A stretch of 27,665 nt of DNA, taken from positions 1 to 27,665 of the forward strand of contig JAJYPA010000056.1 of the NCBI GenBank assembly GCA_021795795.1, in the 5' to 3' direction. The notes beneath the pieces are model-generated. The model searched no databases and had not been told where the DNA came from. It saw only the letters and a program-made list of their open reading frames with translations. The translations under genes and the position numbers were made by a program. Below, piece by piece: positions 16,325-23,136 of the stretch; the first letter of the stretch is position 1, and every line of letters starts with the position of its first letter. The stretch is from Pseudomonadota bacterium. Lineage in GTDB: Bacteria; Pseudomonadota; Gammaproteobacteria; Halothiobacillales; Halothiobacillaceae.

Positions 16325-16557
16325 CTCGTACCTCAGCGTGAAAATTGGGGGAATGAAAATGGATTTTTCCAGACCGTGAAATTACTTTAATCCAGCCGGG
16401 CTTTTTGTTTTGCCAAACAGGGTCAACCCGTGGAAAATGAATGCAAGATTCCGACGGGGCATGATATGTGTCAATTCCTCCTCGGCTGCGGCGACAGGCG
16501 GTATTGTCTGTTGGCCTGCCCATTTTGGCGTAAGACCTTTTGCATTTGAGTATAACC

Positions 16558-17100
16558 GTGATCGACCGTGATGGATTCCGCCCGAATGTCGGCATCATTT
16601 TAATCAACCAGGCTGGTGAAGTCTTCTGGGGCAAACGCGCCGGGCACCGTTCATGGCAATTCCCTCAGGGGGGAATCAATGATGATGAACGCCCCTTGGC
16701 TGCCATGTACCGTGAACTGCATGAAGAAACCGGTCTGAAACCAACTGATGTCGAAGTGATCAGTTGGACTTGTGGTTGGCTCCGTTACCGCCTGCCACGC
16801 AATATGATCCGTCGCCATTTATTTCCCACCTGTATCGGCCAAAAGCAGAAATGGTTTCTGTTGCGCCTGCGTTCACCTGAGTCAGCATTCGATTTAAATG
16901 CTTCTGACAAGCCAGAGTTTGATGGCTGGGCGTGGCGTTCGTACTGGTCGATTCTGCCTGAAGTCATTTACTTCAAGCGTTTGGTTTACCAGGAAGCAAT
17001 GTTATTCCTTTCCGGGGCAGCAAATGCCGGTACACCGCCCGAATCCCTGCTGATTGCAGAGGAAGTAACTCAGGACAAGGATTCCGCATATGCTCGATGA
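16558..17100 (+). CDS. rppH: RNA 5' pyrophosphohydrolase RppH
   Basis: It removes pyrophosphate from triphosphorylated mRNA 5' ends, opening them to RNase E. The product is 180 aa, close to E. coli RppH (176). It has [16 protein letters not shown] at the N-terminus and the Nudix box at residues 38-60 (GGINDDE...REL-HEETG), with catalytic Glu53, Glu56 and Glu57. The RppH-specific WLRYRLP and [13 protein letters not shown] follow, then PEFDGWAW. No ATG fits; the GTG at 16558 aligns with Met1 of E. coli RppH and has a GAG 7 nt upstream. It overlaps ptsP by 11 bp, so the two are translationally linked, as in many gammaproteobacteria. Confidence 0.95.
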   Translation: MIDRDGFRPNVGIILINQAGEVFWGKRAGHRSWQFPQGGINDDERPLAAMYRELHEETGLKPTDVEVISWTCGWLRYRLPRNMIRRHLFPTCIGQKQKWFLLRLRSPESAFDLNASDKPEFDGWAWRSYWSILPEVIYFKRLVYQEAMLFLSGAANAGTPPESLLIAEEVTQDKDSAYAR

Positions 17101-19375
17101 ATTACGTCGAATAGTCACCGAGGTCGCTCAGTCGGTGGACTTGCGAACGGCTCTTGATTTGATTGCCCGACGGGTGCGGGATGCGCTCAATGTGGATGTC
17201 TGCTCAGTTTACGTATTGACACGCCCAGAGCCCCCGCGAGAAACAGGTTTGCTGTTACAGGCAACCGAAGGCCTGAATCAATCTATGATCGGTCAGGTGA
17301 TGCTCGCCCTCAACGAGGGACTGGTTGGGTTGGTTGCTCGTCGAGCAGAACTGGTCAATCTTGAGAATGCACCCGATCACCCTGCATTCAAGTTCGTTTC
17401 CGATATTGGCGAGGAGTTCTACCACGGATTTCTTGGTGTGCCGATTATTTACCGGGGTGACGTGCTGGGTGTGCTCGTGGTGCAATCGCTCGAACGGCGG
17501 AGATTTTCGTCTGATCAAGAATCGTTTCTGGTCACACTGGCTTCCCAATTGGCTTCAGGTATCAGACAGGCCCAAGTTAGCGGCGAGTTGTCTCAGCATG
17601 AGGCTCCGGCCTCTGATTTGGGTGCTGCTGTCGTTGCCCGAGGCTTGCCGGGTTCACCAGGCATTGTCTTTGGCACGGCGGTCAGCGTACTTAATTCCGT
17701 TGATCTTGAAAGTGTTGCCGATAGAGTCGTCGAAGATCCTGCGCTTGAGTGGCAGGTCCTGCTCTCTGCAATAGATGCCGTTCGTTCCGAGTTTGCCCAA
17801 CTCAAGGCGGACTTTGCGCGTGCCGCTGGCAATGCAGATGAGAACATCCTTTTTGATGCCTTCATTATGATGCTCGGCAGTAGCACGTTCATCGGCAGTA
17901 TGGAATCTCGTGTGCAAGCGGGGATGTCGGCCTCGGCGGCGCTCAGAGACACGGTGCGCGAGCACGCTGCAGTATTTGAACACATGAGTGATCCGTATCT
18001 GCGCGAACGTGCGCAGGATGTACGCGACTTAGGCACCCGTATTTTGGTGAAACTGCGGGCACGAACACAGGACGCACGAGATCTGCCAGAGCGTATCGTT
18101 CTCATTGGGCGGGATCTTTCTGCATCCCATCTGGCCGAGATTCCAACCAATCGGCTGGTGGGAATTGTGTCCAGTAGTGGTACGGGTTCATCGCATCTGG
18201 CTATTCTGGCTCGTGCTTTGGGTATTCCCGCAGCGATGGGCGTGTCGGATTTACCTATCGTGTCGTTGAATGACCAGGAAGTCGTCGTTGACGGCTACCG
18301 AGGGCTGCTGGTTGTTCGTCCGGTCGGCTCTTTCCGGCAGGAGCTTTCGCGCCTCACGCAGGAGGAGGCGCAACTTACAACCGCCCTCAAGGCACTCTGT
18401 GACTTACCTGGCCAGTCTCTTGATGGTTATCGCTTGGGGATGTACGTCAATATCGGCTTGCTGGCCGATATGGCCCCTTCGATGACGGTGGGTGCCGAAG
18501 GTATCGGTCTCTACCGTACGGAAATTCCATTTCAAATCCGCAAACAGTTCCCAGGTGAAGAGGATCAAGCGGCGATCTACCGGGAAGCGCTTGAAACCTT
18601 CCGAGGAAAGGAGGTAGTGCTGCGGACACTGGATGTCGGTGGAGACAAACCGCTTTCCTATTTTCCGATCAAGGAAGATAACCCTTTCCTCGGGTGGCGC
18701 GGAATTCGTCTGGTGCTGGATCATCCCGAAATTTTCCTCACGCAGATCCGGGCCATGCTACGGGCTTCCATCGGCTTGGATAATCTCAGCATCCTTCTGC
18801 CCATGATCGGTTCCGTTGAAGAGTTGGAAACGGCGAAAGAGTACATCTTCCAGGCACTGAATGAATTGAGGGAAGAGGGGCAGACGATTTCCACTCCGCG
18901 CATCGGTGTCATGATTGAAGTGCCATCTGCGGTATACCAGATCGATATCATTGCAGCCATGGTGGATTTCCTATCCATCGGTACCAATGATCTTACGCAG
19001 TACATTTTGGCCATCGACCGCAATAATGAGCGCGTGGCTGCTCGTTATGATGCGTTGCACCCAGCAGTACTACGCGCCATCGTTGAAGTGGTTGATGCAT
19101 CGCACCTGCTGGGGCGAGAGGTCACGGTTTGCGGCGAATTGGCGGGCGACCCAATGGGGGCGGTCCTGCTCCTCGGAATGGGTATCGACGTGCTCTCGAT
19201 GAGCGCGGGGTCATTGCCTCGGATTAAATGGGTGATTCGAAGCTTCAAGCAGACCGATGCACGGCAATTACTCTTTGCCGCTCTTGAGTGCAGTCGACCA
19301 GTTCAAATTCGGGCTATGCTCTCCCAGGCGCTTGAAGAGCGGGGGCTGGGCAGTTTGATTCGGGCTGGTTCTTGA
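17090..19375 (+). CDS. ptsP: PTS-Ntr enzyme I PtsP (EI-Ntr)
   Basis: The first phosphotransferase of the nitrogen PTS: it autophosphorylates from PEP and passes the phosphate to NPr, then EIIA-Ntr, linking nitrogen and potassium status to regulation. At 761 aa it is full length. An N-terminal GAF domain (about 1-165) senses small ligands such as glutamine in the family. The PEP-utiliser mobile domain carries the phosphorylated His369 in [19 protein letters not shown]. The C-terminal TIM barrel has [37 protein letters not shown] and the catalytic Cys681 in [11 protein letters not shown]. The start ATG is inside the rppH end. NPr and EIIA-Ntr genes are not in this window. Confidence 0.97.
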   Translation: MLDELRRIVTEVAQSVDLRTALDLIARRVRDALNVDVCSVYVLTRPEPPRETGLLLQATEGLNQSMIGQVMLALNEGLVGLVARRAELVNLENAPDHPAFKFVSDIGEEFYHGFLGVPIIYRGDVLGVLVVQSLERRRFSSDQESFLVTLASQLASGIRQAQVSGELSQHEAPASDLGAAVVARGLPGSPGIVFGTAVSVLNSVDLESVADRVVEDPALEWQVLLSAIDAVRSEFAQLKADFARAAGNADENILFDAFIMMLGSSTFIGSMESRVQAGMSASAALRDTVREHAAVFEHMSDPYLRERAQDVRDLGTRILVKLRARTQDARDLPERIVLIGRDLSASHLAEIPTNRLVGIVSSSGTGSSHLAILARALGIPAAMGVSDLPIVSLNDQEVVVDGYRGLLVVRPVGSFRQELSRLTQEEAQLTTALKALCDLPGQSLDGYRLGMYVNIGLLADMAPSMTVGAEGIGLYRTEIPFQIRKQFPGEEDQAAIYREALETFRGKEVVLRTLDVGGDKPLSYFPIKEDNPFLGWRGIRLVLDHPEIFLTQIRAMLRASIGLDNLSILLPMIGSVEELETAKEYIFQALNELREEGQTISTPRIGVMIEVPSAVYQIDIIAAMVDFLSIGTNDLTQYILAIDRNNERVAARYDALHPAVLRAIVEVVDASHLLGREVTVCGELAGDPMGAVLLLGMGIDVLSMSAGSLPRIKWVIRSFKQTDARQLLFAALECSRPVQIRAMLSQALEERGLGSLIRAGS

Positions 19376-19424
19376 ACCTCGTCATGGCCCCTTTCCATTA
19401 ATAAACAATCGACCAAGTTTACGG

Positions 19425-19453
19425 TTGACAATCCCTGCTTGGATGCCTATCAT
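19425..19453 (+). promoter_or_regulatory. Sigma70 promoter of the tRNA operon
   Basis: TTGACA (19425-19430), a 17-bp spacer and TATCAT (19448-19453) match the sigma70 consensus at 11 of 12 positions. The upstream DNA is A/T-rich (UP-element-like), and the discriminator GCGCGC just after the -10 is typical of stringently controlled stable-RNA promoters. The first tRNA begins about 63 bp downstream, and the leader contains an AAGGCT-TTA-AGCCTT hairpin (19498-19512). Confidence 0.88.
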
Positions 19454-19516
19454 GCGCGCTTCTTGTGATCGGGTATGTCCTGAAAGACAAGGACTGTAAG
19501 GCTTTAAGCCTTGTTT

Positions 19517-19593
19517 CGGAGTGTAGCGCAGTCTGGTAGCGCACCTGGTTTGGGACCAGGTGGTCGTAGGTTCAAATCCTATCACTCCGACCA
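19517..19593 (+). tRNA. tRNA-Pro (anticodon TGG)
   Basis: A 77-nt cloverleaf. Acceptor CGGAGTG pairs with CACTCCG, the anticodon stem is CCTGG/CCAGG with loop TTTGGGA (anticodon TGG at 19551-19553), and the T-loop is GGTTCAAATCC. The CCA end is encoded. It is the first gene of the Pro-Arg-His array. Confidence 0.97.
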
Positions 19594-19608
19594 ATTTCTG
19601 CTTCACTT

Positions 19609-19685
19609 GCGCCCGTAGCTCATCCGGATAGAGCATCGGCCTTCTAAGCCGAGGGTAGCGGGTTCGAGTCCTGCCGGGCGCGCCA
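19609..19685 (+). tRNA. tRNA-Arg (anticodon TCT)
   Basis: Acceptor GCGCCCG pairs with CGGGCGC, and the anticodon stem TCGGC/GCCGA holds loop CTTCTAA with anticodon TCT. T-arm GGGTTCGAGTCC is canonical, and CCA is encoded. It lies 15 nt after tRNA-Pro. It reads AGA codons (and AGG by wobble). Confidence 0.97.
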
Positions 19686-19706
19686 AACGCGCTCAATCAA
19701 ACAATG

Positions 19707-19782
19707 GTGGCCGTAGCTCAGTTGGTAGAGTCCCGGATTGTGATTCCGGTTGTCGTGGGTTCGAACCCCATCGGTCACCCCA
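19707..19782 (+). tRNA. tRNA-His (anticodon GTG)
   Basis: Acceptor GTGGCCG pairs with CGGTCAC with one G-T pair. A G lies just before (19706), fitting the required G-1 opposite C73. The anticodon stem CCGGA/TCCGG holds the GTG anticodon, and the T-arm is GGGTTCGAACCCC. CCA is encoded. It is the last tRNA before the integrase-bearing element, so its 3' half is the obvious candidate attachment site. Confidence 0.97.
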
Positions 19783-19800
19783 TATAGAACAAACACTTAG

Positions 19801-19821
19801 CCCGCTTTTCGCGGGTTTTTT
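19801..19821 (+). terminator. Intrinsic terminator of the tRNA operon
   Basis: CCCGC (19801-19805) and GCGGG (19811-19815) form a 5-bp stem around TTTTC, followed by six T residues. It starts 19 bp after the CCA of tRNA-His. If the element recombined at the tRNA 3' end, this terminator belongs to the element. Confidence 0.9.
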
Positions 19822-19840
19822 GTTGTCCAAAACCCAGTCA

Positions 19841-19991
19841 TGGGGCACTTATGGGGCACTAAGCCACAAGACCCCACCGTTAAACACAGAACCAACCAGC
19901 CAGAAATTGCCCCACATGGGGCGCTCGGTGCTTGCACGAACAAGGCCATGAGCAGCAATATTTATCCTCTGGATGCCCCATAAGTGCCCCA
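19841..19991. repeat. TGGGGC repeat cluster with an 18-bp inverted repeat, candidate integrase/excisionase arm sites
   Basis: TGGGGCACTTATGGGGCA (19841-19858) recurs inverted as TGCCCCATAAGTGCCCCA (19974-19991), about 115 bp apart. Each arm itself holds two 11-bp-spaced TGGGGC units. A further inverted pair, GCCCCA-CA-TGGGGC, sits in the middle (19909-19922), and a seventh unit occurs at 20218-20223 next to the integrase start. Such oriented short repeats between a tRNA and an integrase are what attP arm-binding sites look like; binding is inference. The rest of 19783-20228 holds the tRNA terminator, palindromes at 20011-20023 and 20049-20067, a putative promoter and two mini-ORFs. Confidence 0.7.
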
Positions 19992-20010
19992 AAAGTGATA
20001 TTTGAACTAT

Positions 20011-20023
20011 TTTAATCATTAAA
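20011..20023. repeat. 13-bp AT-rich palindrome in the integrase control region
   Basis: TTTAAT-C-ATTAAA is a perfect inverted repeat around a single C, extendable by CTA/TAG with one bulged T. It lies between the TGGGGC cluster and the putative integrase promoter. It may be an IHF-like bend region, an operator or a strand-exchange core; the sequence does not decide. Confidence 0.4.
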
Positions 20024-20048
20024 TAGCAGTGTGTTATGTGTAATTGCA

Positions 20049-20097
20049 AACGGATAGACTATCCGTTGTTGCGTTATTTTGTGTTACGGCGTATTGT
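20049..20097 (+). promoter_or_regulatory. Putative integrase promoter with adjacent 19-bp palindromic operator
   Basis: AACGGATAG-A-CTATCCGTT (20049-20067) is a perfect 9-bp inverted repeat around one base. Immediately next to it lie TTGCGT (20069-20074), a 17-bp spacer and TATTGT (20092-20097), a plausible sigma70 promoter. The palindrome abuts the -35 box, where a dimeric regulator could repress or activate. A start site near 20103-20105 would put the first mini-ORF ATG (20106) almost at the RNA 5' end. Confidence 0.45.
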
Positions 20098-20105
20098 CTG
20101 AGGAC

Positions 20106-20180
20106 ATGAAAAAAGCCGGAAGGTGTACAACCACCAACCGACCAGATCACCCGCAACCTGAGCGAGAGGCAGCGACATGA
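20106..20180 (+). CDS. Possible 24-codon leader peptide, first mini-ORF before the integrase
   Basis: An ATG at 20106 opens a 24-codon frame, MKKAGRCTTTNRPDHPQPER followed by EAAT, ending in TGA (20178-20180) that overlaps the next ATG as ATGA. There is no well-spaced ribosome binding site (GAGG is only 2 nt away), but the ATG lies close to the predicted transcription start, so leaderless initiation is conceivable. The frame is too short to judge by composition. It could be a regulatory upstream ORF or chance. The head-to-tail chain with the next mini-ORF and the integrase is the reason for listing it. Confidence 0.3.
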   Translation: MKKAGRCTTTNRPDHPQPEREAAT

Positions 20181-20227
20181 CCAACTTAATTCTAAAACGC
20201 ACCATCAGCCTTGCATTTGGGGCATGA
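20177..20227 (+). CDS. Possible 16-codon mini-ORF coupled to the integrase start
   Basis: ATG at 20177, with AGAGG 7 nt upstream, opens MTNLILKRTISLAFGA and ends in TGA at 20225-20227; the integrase ATG follows after one base (20229). The integrase lacks an ideal site of its own (GGGG only, inside this ORF). Ribosomes finishing the mini-ORF could therefore re-initiate on the integrase, which would make integrase synthesis depend on this frame. The peptide is hydrophobic with a basic centre. Whether it is made is unknown. Confidence 0.35.
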   Translation: MTNLILKRTISLAFGA

Positions 20228-20228
20228 C

Positions 20229-21341
20229 ATGGCAAGTATCGAGAAGCGAACGAACCCCGAAGGCGTGAATAGTTACCGTGTCAAGATCCGATTAAAGGGC
20301 CACCCGACCGAATCCGCCACCTTCGACCGCCTGACTGATGCGAAACGATGGGCACAGCAAACCGAGGCGGCGATTAAAGAAGGCCGCTACTTTCGAACAC
20401 CCGAAGGGAAAAAGCACACCCTGAACGATGCCATAGAGCGTTACCGTCGAGAGCTATTGCCCAGACTGAAGGACAGCACGAACCGGGGGCGTTTGCTGGC
20501 CTGGTGGGAAGAACACGCCGGCTTCTTGATGCTGGCCGATTTAACCCCGTCCAAGATTGCCGAATATCGAGAGAGACTGAGCGCCGAACCGGTTGCCAGC
20601 CGCGCCAAAAAGCCCAAGCCTGACGCTAAATCACGCAAACGATCACCTGCCACTGTAAACCGCTATCTAACCGCCCTTAGCCCTGTTTTAACCGCTTGTG
20701 TCACCGAATGGCAATGGCTTGAATCAAACCCATGCGAGCGCGTGAAATTGGGGCAGGAAAGCCGGGGGCGTGTTCGTTTTCTTTCCAATGATGAACGCAA
20801 CGCATTACTTGAAGCCTGCGACCTTGCCGCCGATACGCCAGAGCTAAAAATCATCGTGTTGTTGGCGATTACCACCGGTTCACGCCGGGGCGAGATTACC
20901 GGGCTAACGTGGTGTGATGTTGATTTTGGCCGAAAAACCCTAACCCTTCGGGACACTAAGAACGGGGATATCCGCGCCGTGCCCTTGGTGGGCGTGGCGC
21001 ATGAAGCCCTGAGGGAATGGGGCAAGGTTCGACCATTAGCCGCTGATGCTCTCGTGTTTCCGGGCAGAACACCCAAGACAAAAAACACCCCGCTAGACTT
21101 CGAACGTGCATGGCAAACAGCATTAAAACGCGCTGGCATTGATGGTTTCAGATTCCATGACCTGCGACACACCGCTGCCAGCTATCTGGCCATGAACGGG
21201 GCGGGATTGCGTGAGATTGCCGACATTCTCGGACACAAAACCCTTGCGATGGTGCAACGATATAGCCACCTCACCCATGATCATAAAATTGCCACCGTTG
21301 AGCGCATGGCAGCATCCATTTTTGGAGGGGATAAAAGATGA
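20229..21341 (+). CDS. int: Tyrosine-family site-specific integrase
   Basis: A 370-aa phage/island-type tyrosine recombinase, expected to integrate and excise the element at the neighbouring tRNA. The N-terminal arm-binding-like part starts MASIEKRTNPEGVNSYRVKI with ATFDRLTDAKRWAQQTEAAI, then a core-binding SAM-like domain (about 62-165). The catalytic domain has Arg219 (TTGSRRGEITGLTW), the Lys-containing beta-hairpin LRDTKNGDIRAVPL, His310 and Arg313 (FHDLRHTAASYLA), His336 (ILGHKTLAM) and the nucleophile Tyr345 (VQRYSHLT). All key residues are present, so it should be active. The ATG at 20229 is used because MASIEKR is the usual family start. Its TGA overlaps the next ATG (ATGA), making a coupled pair. 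Confidence 0.95.
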   Translation: MASIEKRTNPEGVNSYRVKIRLKGHPTESATFDRLTDAKRWAQQTEAAIKEGRYFRTPEGKKHTLNDAIERYRRELLPRLKDSTNRGRLLAWWEEHAGFLMLADLTPSKIAEYRERLSAEPVASRAKKPKPDAKSRKRSPATVNRYLTALSPVLTACVTEWQWLESNPCERVKLGQESRGRVRFLSNDERNALLEACDLAADTPELKIIVLLAITTGSRRGEITGLTWCDVDFGRKTLTLRDTKNGDIRAVPLVGVAHEALREWGKVRPLAADALVFPGRTPKTKNTPLDFERAWQTALKRAGIDGFRFHDLRHTAASYLAMNGAGLREIADILGHKTLAMVQRYSHLTHDHKIATVERMAASIFGGDKR

Positions 21342-22219
21342 AATCATCAGCGTTCGGCCCTGGGCCTATGGGTATGGACTTCTTCACGGTTGATGAGGCT
21401 GCTGAAAGAATGTCGAACCTTCTGGGGAAGAAGATTACTCCACAAAACCTAATGGATTACGGCGTGCAGGATAATAGTGATCTGGTTTTCAGCGTTTACA
21501 TCAACAACTGGTTCTTGTTCAGGAAAACAAAAGGAATCATCACGCGCGAATCACTGGATGGGCTTGTAGATTTGCATCCTTGGACGGTTAAAGAATTGAG
21601 GTCAGGCAAGCCTGTTGAGGTTACATGGGTGCGAGCGTGCAAAGGTGCTGATATATGTGCTGTGAGCAAGTATCACTGGGGGCATGATCCTGAGTCATGG
21701 CAAGCGGTCTTCAATATTTTTCCAGGAAACGGTGAACCAACTTTCCCTTGGATTTCCCCGTCAGATCTGCGAATCAGGGCATCGGAACTTGAGCAACTTG
21801 AGTTGCTCTTCAAGCCGACATCGTCCCAAGTCAACACCAATGAAAATCCCATCCCTCATGAAGCTCCAGTTCAATATTTCCACGAGCAACCTGTTAATTC
21901 AGATTTAGTTGACGAACCAGCTAAAACTGCGTTCATTAAAAGTGAACTTCGATCAGAATCATCAGATTCCATCTCTGGTGATTTAGCCCGAGAAAAGGCG
22001 GAGCAAAATTTAAGGCGCGAGGATGAATGGAAGCTGCACGCAAGGAAAATCGCAGAAGAAATCGATCCGGGACATGAAACCCAAAAGATTTATGTCCTCG
22101 CCCAAGAGATTCATGAGCGATTGAAAAAAGACCTCAGAATAAAAAATCGCAACAATCAATCGCCATCCGCCAAGTCTATTGAAAGAGATATTCTTCGGGG
22201 ATGGAAATCCAAAAAATAA
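21338..22219 (+). CDS. Unknown element protein translationally coupled to the integrase
   Basis: I do not recognise this 293-aa protein. It starts inside the integrase stop (ATGA) with a strong GGAGGGG site, so it is co-expressed with the integrase. The N-terminal part has DFFTVDEAAERMSNLLGKKI, which looks like a small winged/excisionase-type helix-turn-helix, followed by a globular beta-rich region to about 160. Residues 165-225 are Ser/Glu/Pro-rich and probably a linker. The C-terminal 70 residues are helical and charged, ending KSIERDILRGWKSKK. The DNA is visibly AT-richer than the integrase gene and the chromosome, hinting at separate ancestry. A role as excisionase or element regulator is suggested only by its position. 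Confidence 0.85.
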   Translation: MKSSAFGPGPMGMDFFTVDEAAERMSNLLGKKITPQNLMDYGVQDNSDLVFSVYINNWFLFRKTKGIITRESLDGLVDLHPWTVKELRSGKPVEVTWVRACKGADICAVSKYHWGHDPESWQAVFNIFPGNGEPTFPWISPSDLRIRASELEQLELLFKPTSSQVNTNENPIPHEAPVQYFHEQPVNSDLVDEPAKTAFIKSELRSESSDSISGDLAREKAEQNLRREDEWKLHARKIAEEIDPGHETQKIYVLAQEIHERLKKDLRIKNRNNQSPSAKSIERDILRGWKSKK

Positions 22220-22226
22220 TATTTTT

Positions 22227-22367
22227 GCGGAGGCTCCACTTAAAAAACGGAGCCCCCGCTTGAATAAACATATAAATCAAATAGATATGGTGTTTTTATA
22301 GCCCTCTTGCGGGGTCTAGCCCCCGTCCGATGATTTTTCACCATACCGCAACGACAACGCAATGCGG
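22227..22367. other. Structured intergenic region with three hairpins before the replication operon
   Basis: Hairpin 1: GCGG-A-GGCTCC (22227-22237) pairs with GGAGCC-C-CCGC (22249-22259), with a single mismatch. Hairpin 2: CGGGG (22310-22314) pairs with CCCCG (22321-22325), enclosed by TATGGTG (22286-22292) and CACCATA (22339-22345). Hairpin 3: CCGCA (22346-22350) pairs with TGCGG (22363-22367), just before the next ribosome binding site. No stem is followed by a long T run. It could be a terminator, a small regulatory RNA like the P4 immunity RNA, or a replication origin. The structures are seen; the role is not decided. Confidence 0.5.
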
Positions 22368-22393
22368 CAACCGTGAATATCAAAGGATCAACC

Positions 22394-22663
22394 ATGAACA
22401 CACGTCACACTGCTGAAATCCAACTCTACACACCAGCCGCTCAACCCCTAGCAGCGCCACAGCCGACGCTTTTCACGCTAGAGCAATTAACCCAAATGGA
22501 ACCTGCTCTTACGCCTGGCGGGGTGCGTCACCTCTTATTTACCAAAGGGCACGAGATACCCGGGGTTTATAGGTTTGGACGCAAGCTTTTATTTGATCGC
22601 ACCGAATTTATGGAAGGTATCAAGGCTGGCCACGCCGCTCACATCGCGGGGGCAAAGAAATGA
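22394..22663 (+). CDS. AlpA/HTH-type DNA-binding regulator
   Basis: An 89-aa protein. After a Pro/Ala-rich N-terminus (to about residue 25) it carries a single helix-turn-helix domain of the AlpA/excisionase type: LFTLEQLTQMEPALTPGGVR, then a wing-like GVYRFGRKLLFDRTEF. Proteins of this kind at the head of P4-like element operons act as transcriptional regulators or recombination directionality factors. The ATG at 22394 follows AAAGGATCAACC; a GTG seven codons upstream is less likely. Its TGA overlaps the next ATG (ATGA), so it is the first gene of a coupled operon. It cannot be said from sequence whether it controls the integrase or its own operon. Confidence 0.75.
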   Translation: MNTRHTAEIQLYTPAAQPLAAPQPTLFTLEQLTQMEPALTPGGVRHLLFTKGHEIPGVYRFGRKLLFDRTEFMEGIKAGHAAHIAGAKK

Positions 22664-23136
22664 AAAGCTTTCAAGGTTTTGAGGCTATAGCTAGTCGGTT
22701 CCCTAACGTGAAAATCAACGGCAAGTCGGCTCGCTCATGGTGTCCCGTCCACCAAGGTGACGGCAGGAGCCGTCACGAAAATCGGACGCTCATGATGAGA
22801 CAAACCGAAAGTGGGAGCATACAGATCGTTTGTAACGCCGGGTGTGTGCACCGCGACATCTTAGCTGCGGTCGGCATGCACTATGTCGAATTACTTCCCG
22901 ATCACTTGCGCCATGGGTACGGTCAGGCACCGCACATCAAGCCGAAATTTGAGGGGTGGCCTTGCCTGCAAGTCCTTGATTCGGTTTTAACTGAAATCAA
23001 TGTTTGCCGCATTTGTGCAAGTAAAGCCATTAGCGGACAACCACTAGATAGATCGGATTATGACATCCTGCGCCGCGCCCATTATGTCTTAACCGAAGCT
23101 GGTCAACGGGTTTCTCGCGAGGTGCGACATGGCTAG
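22660..23136 (+). CDS. CHC2-type zinc-finger protein, primase-like
   Basis: A 158-aa protein with a primase-type zinc ribbon: Cys28 and His31 in SWCPVHQGDGRS, then Cys58 and Cys62 in IVCNAGCVHRDILAAVG. This is the arrangement seen in DnaG/CHC2 fingers that recognise template DNA. No TOPRIM or AEP catalytic domain follows. Instead there is a second CxxC at 116-119 (VCRICASKAIS) and a helical end. It probably works together with the next gene, the DUF3987 ATPase, as a split replication-initiation unit; in satellites these functions are often fused. It overlaps its upstream neighbour by 4 bp and the downstream gene by 8 bp, so expression is tightly coupled. Confidence 0.82.
   Translation: MKSFQGFEAIASRFPNVKINGKSARSWCPVHQGDGRSRHENRTLMMRQTESGSIQIVCNAGCVHRDILAAVGMHYVELLPDHLRHGYGQAPHIKPKFEGWPCLQVLDSVLTEINVCRICASKAISGQPLDRSDYDILRRAHYVLTEAGQRVSREVRHG

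Noticed and set aside
16325..16557. Promoter for rppH-ptsP in the divergent gap
   Set aside because: No -35/-10 pair with 16-18 bp spacing looked better than chance, so none is annotated.
19382..19696. 104-codon minus-strand frame across the tRNA genes
   Set aside because: It covers two perfect tRNAs and their promoter. The frame reflects tRNA sequence, a frequent annotation artefact.
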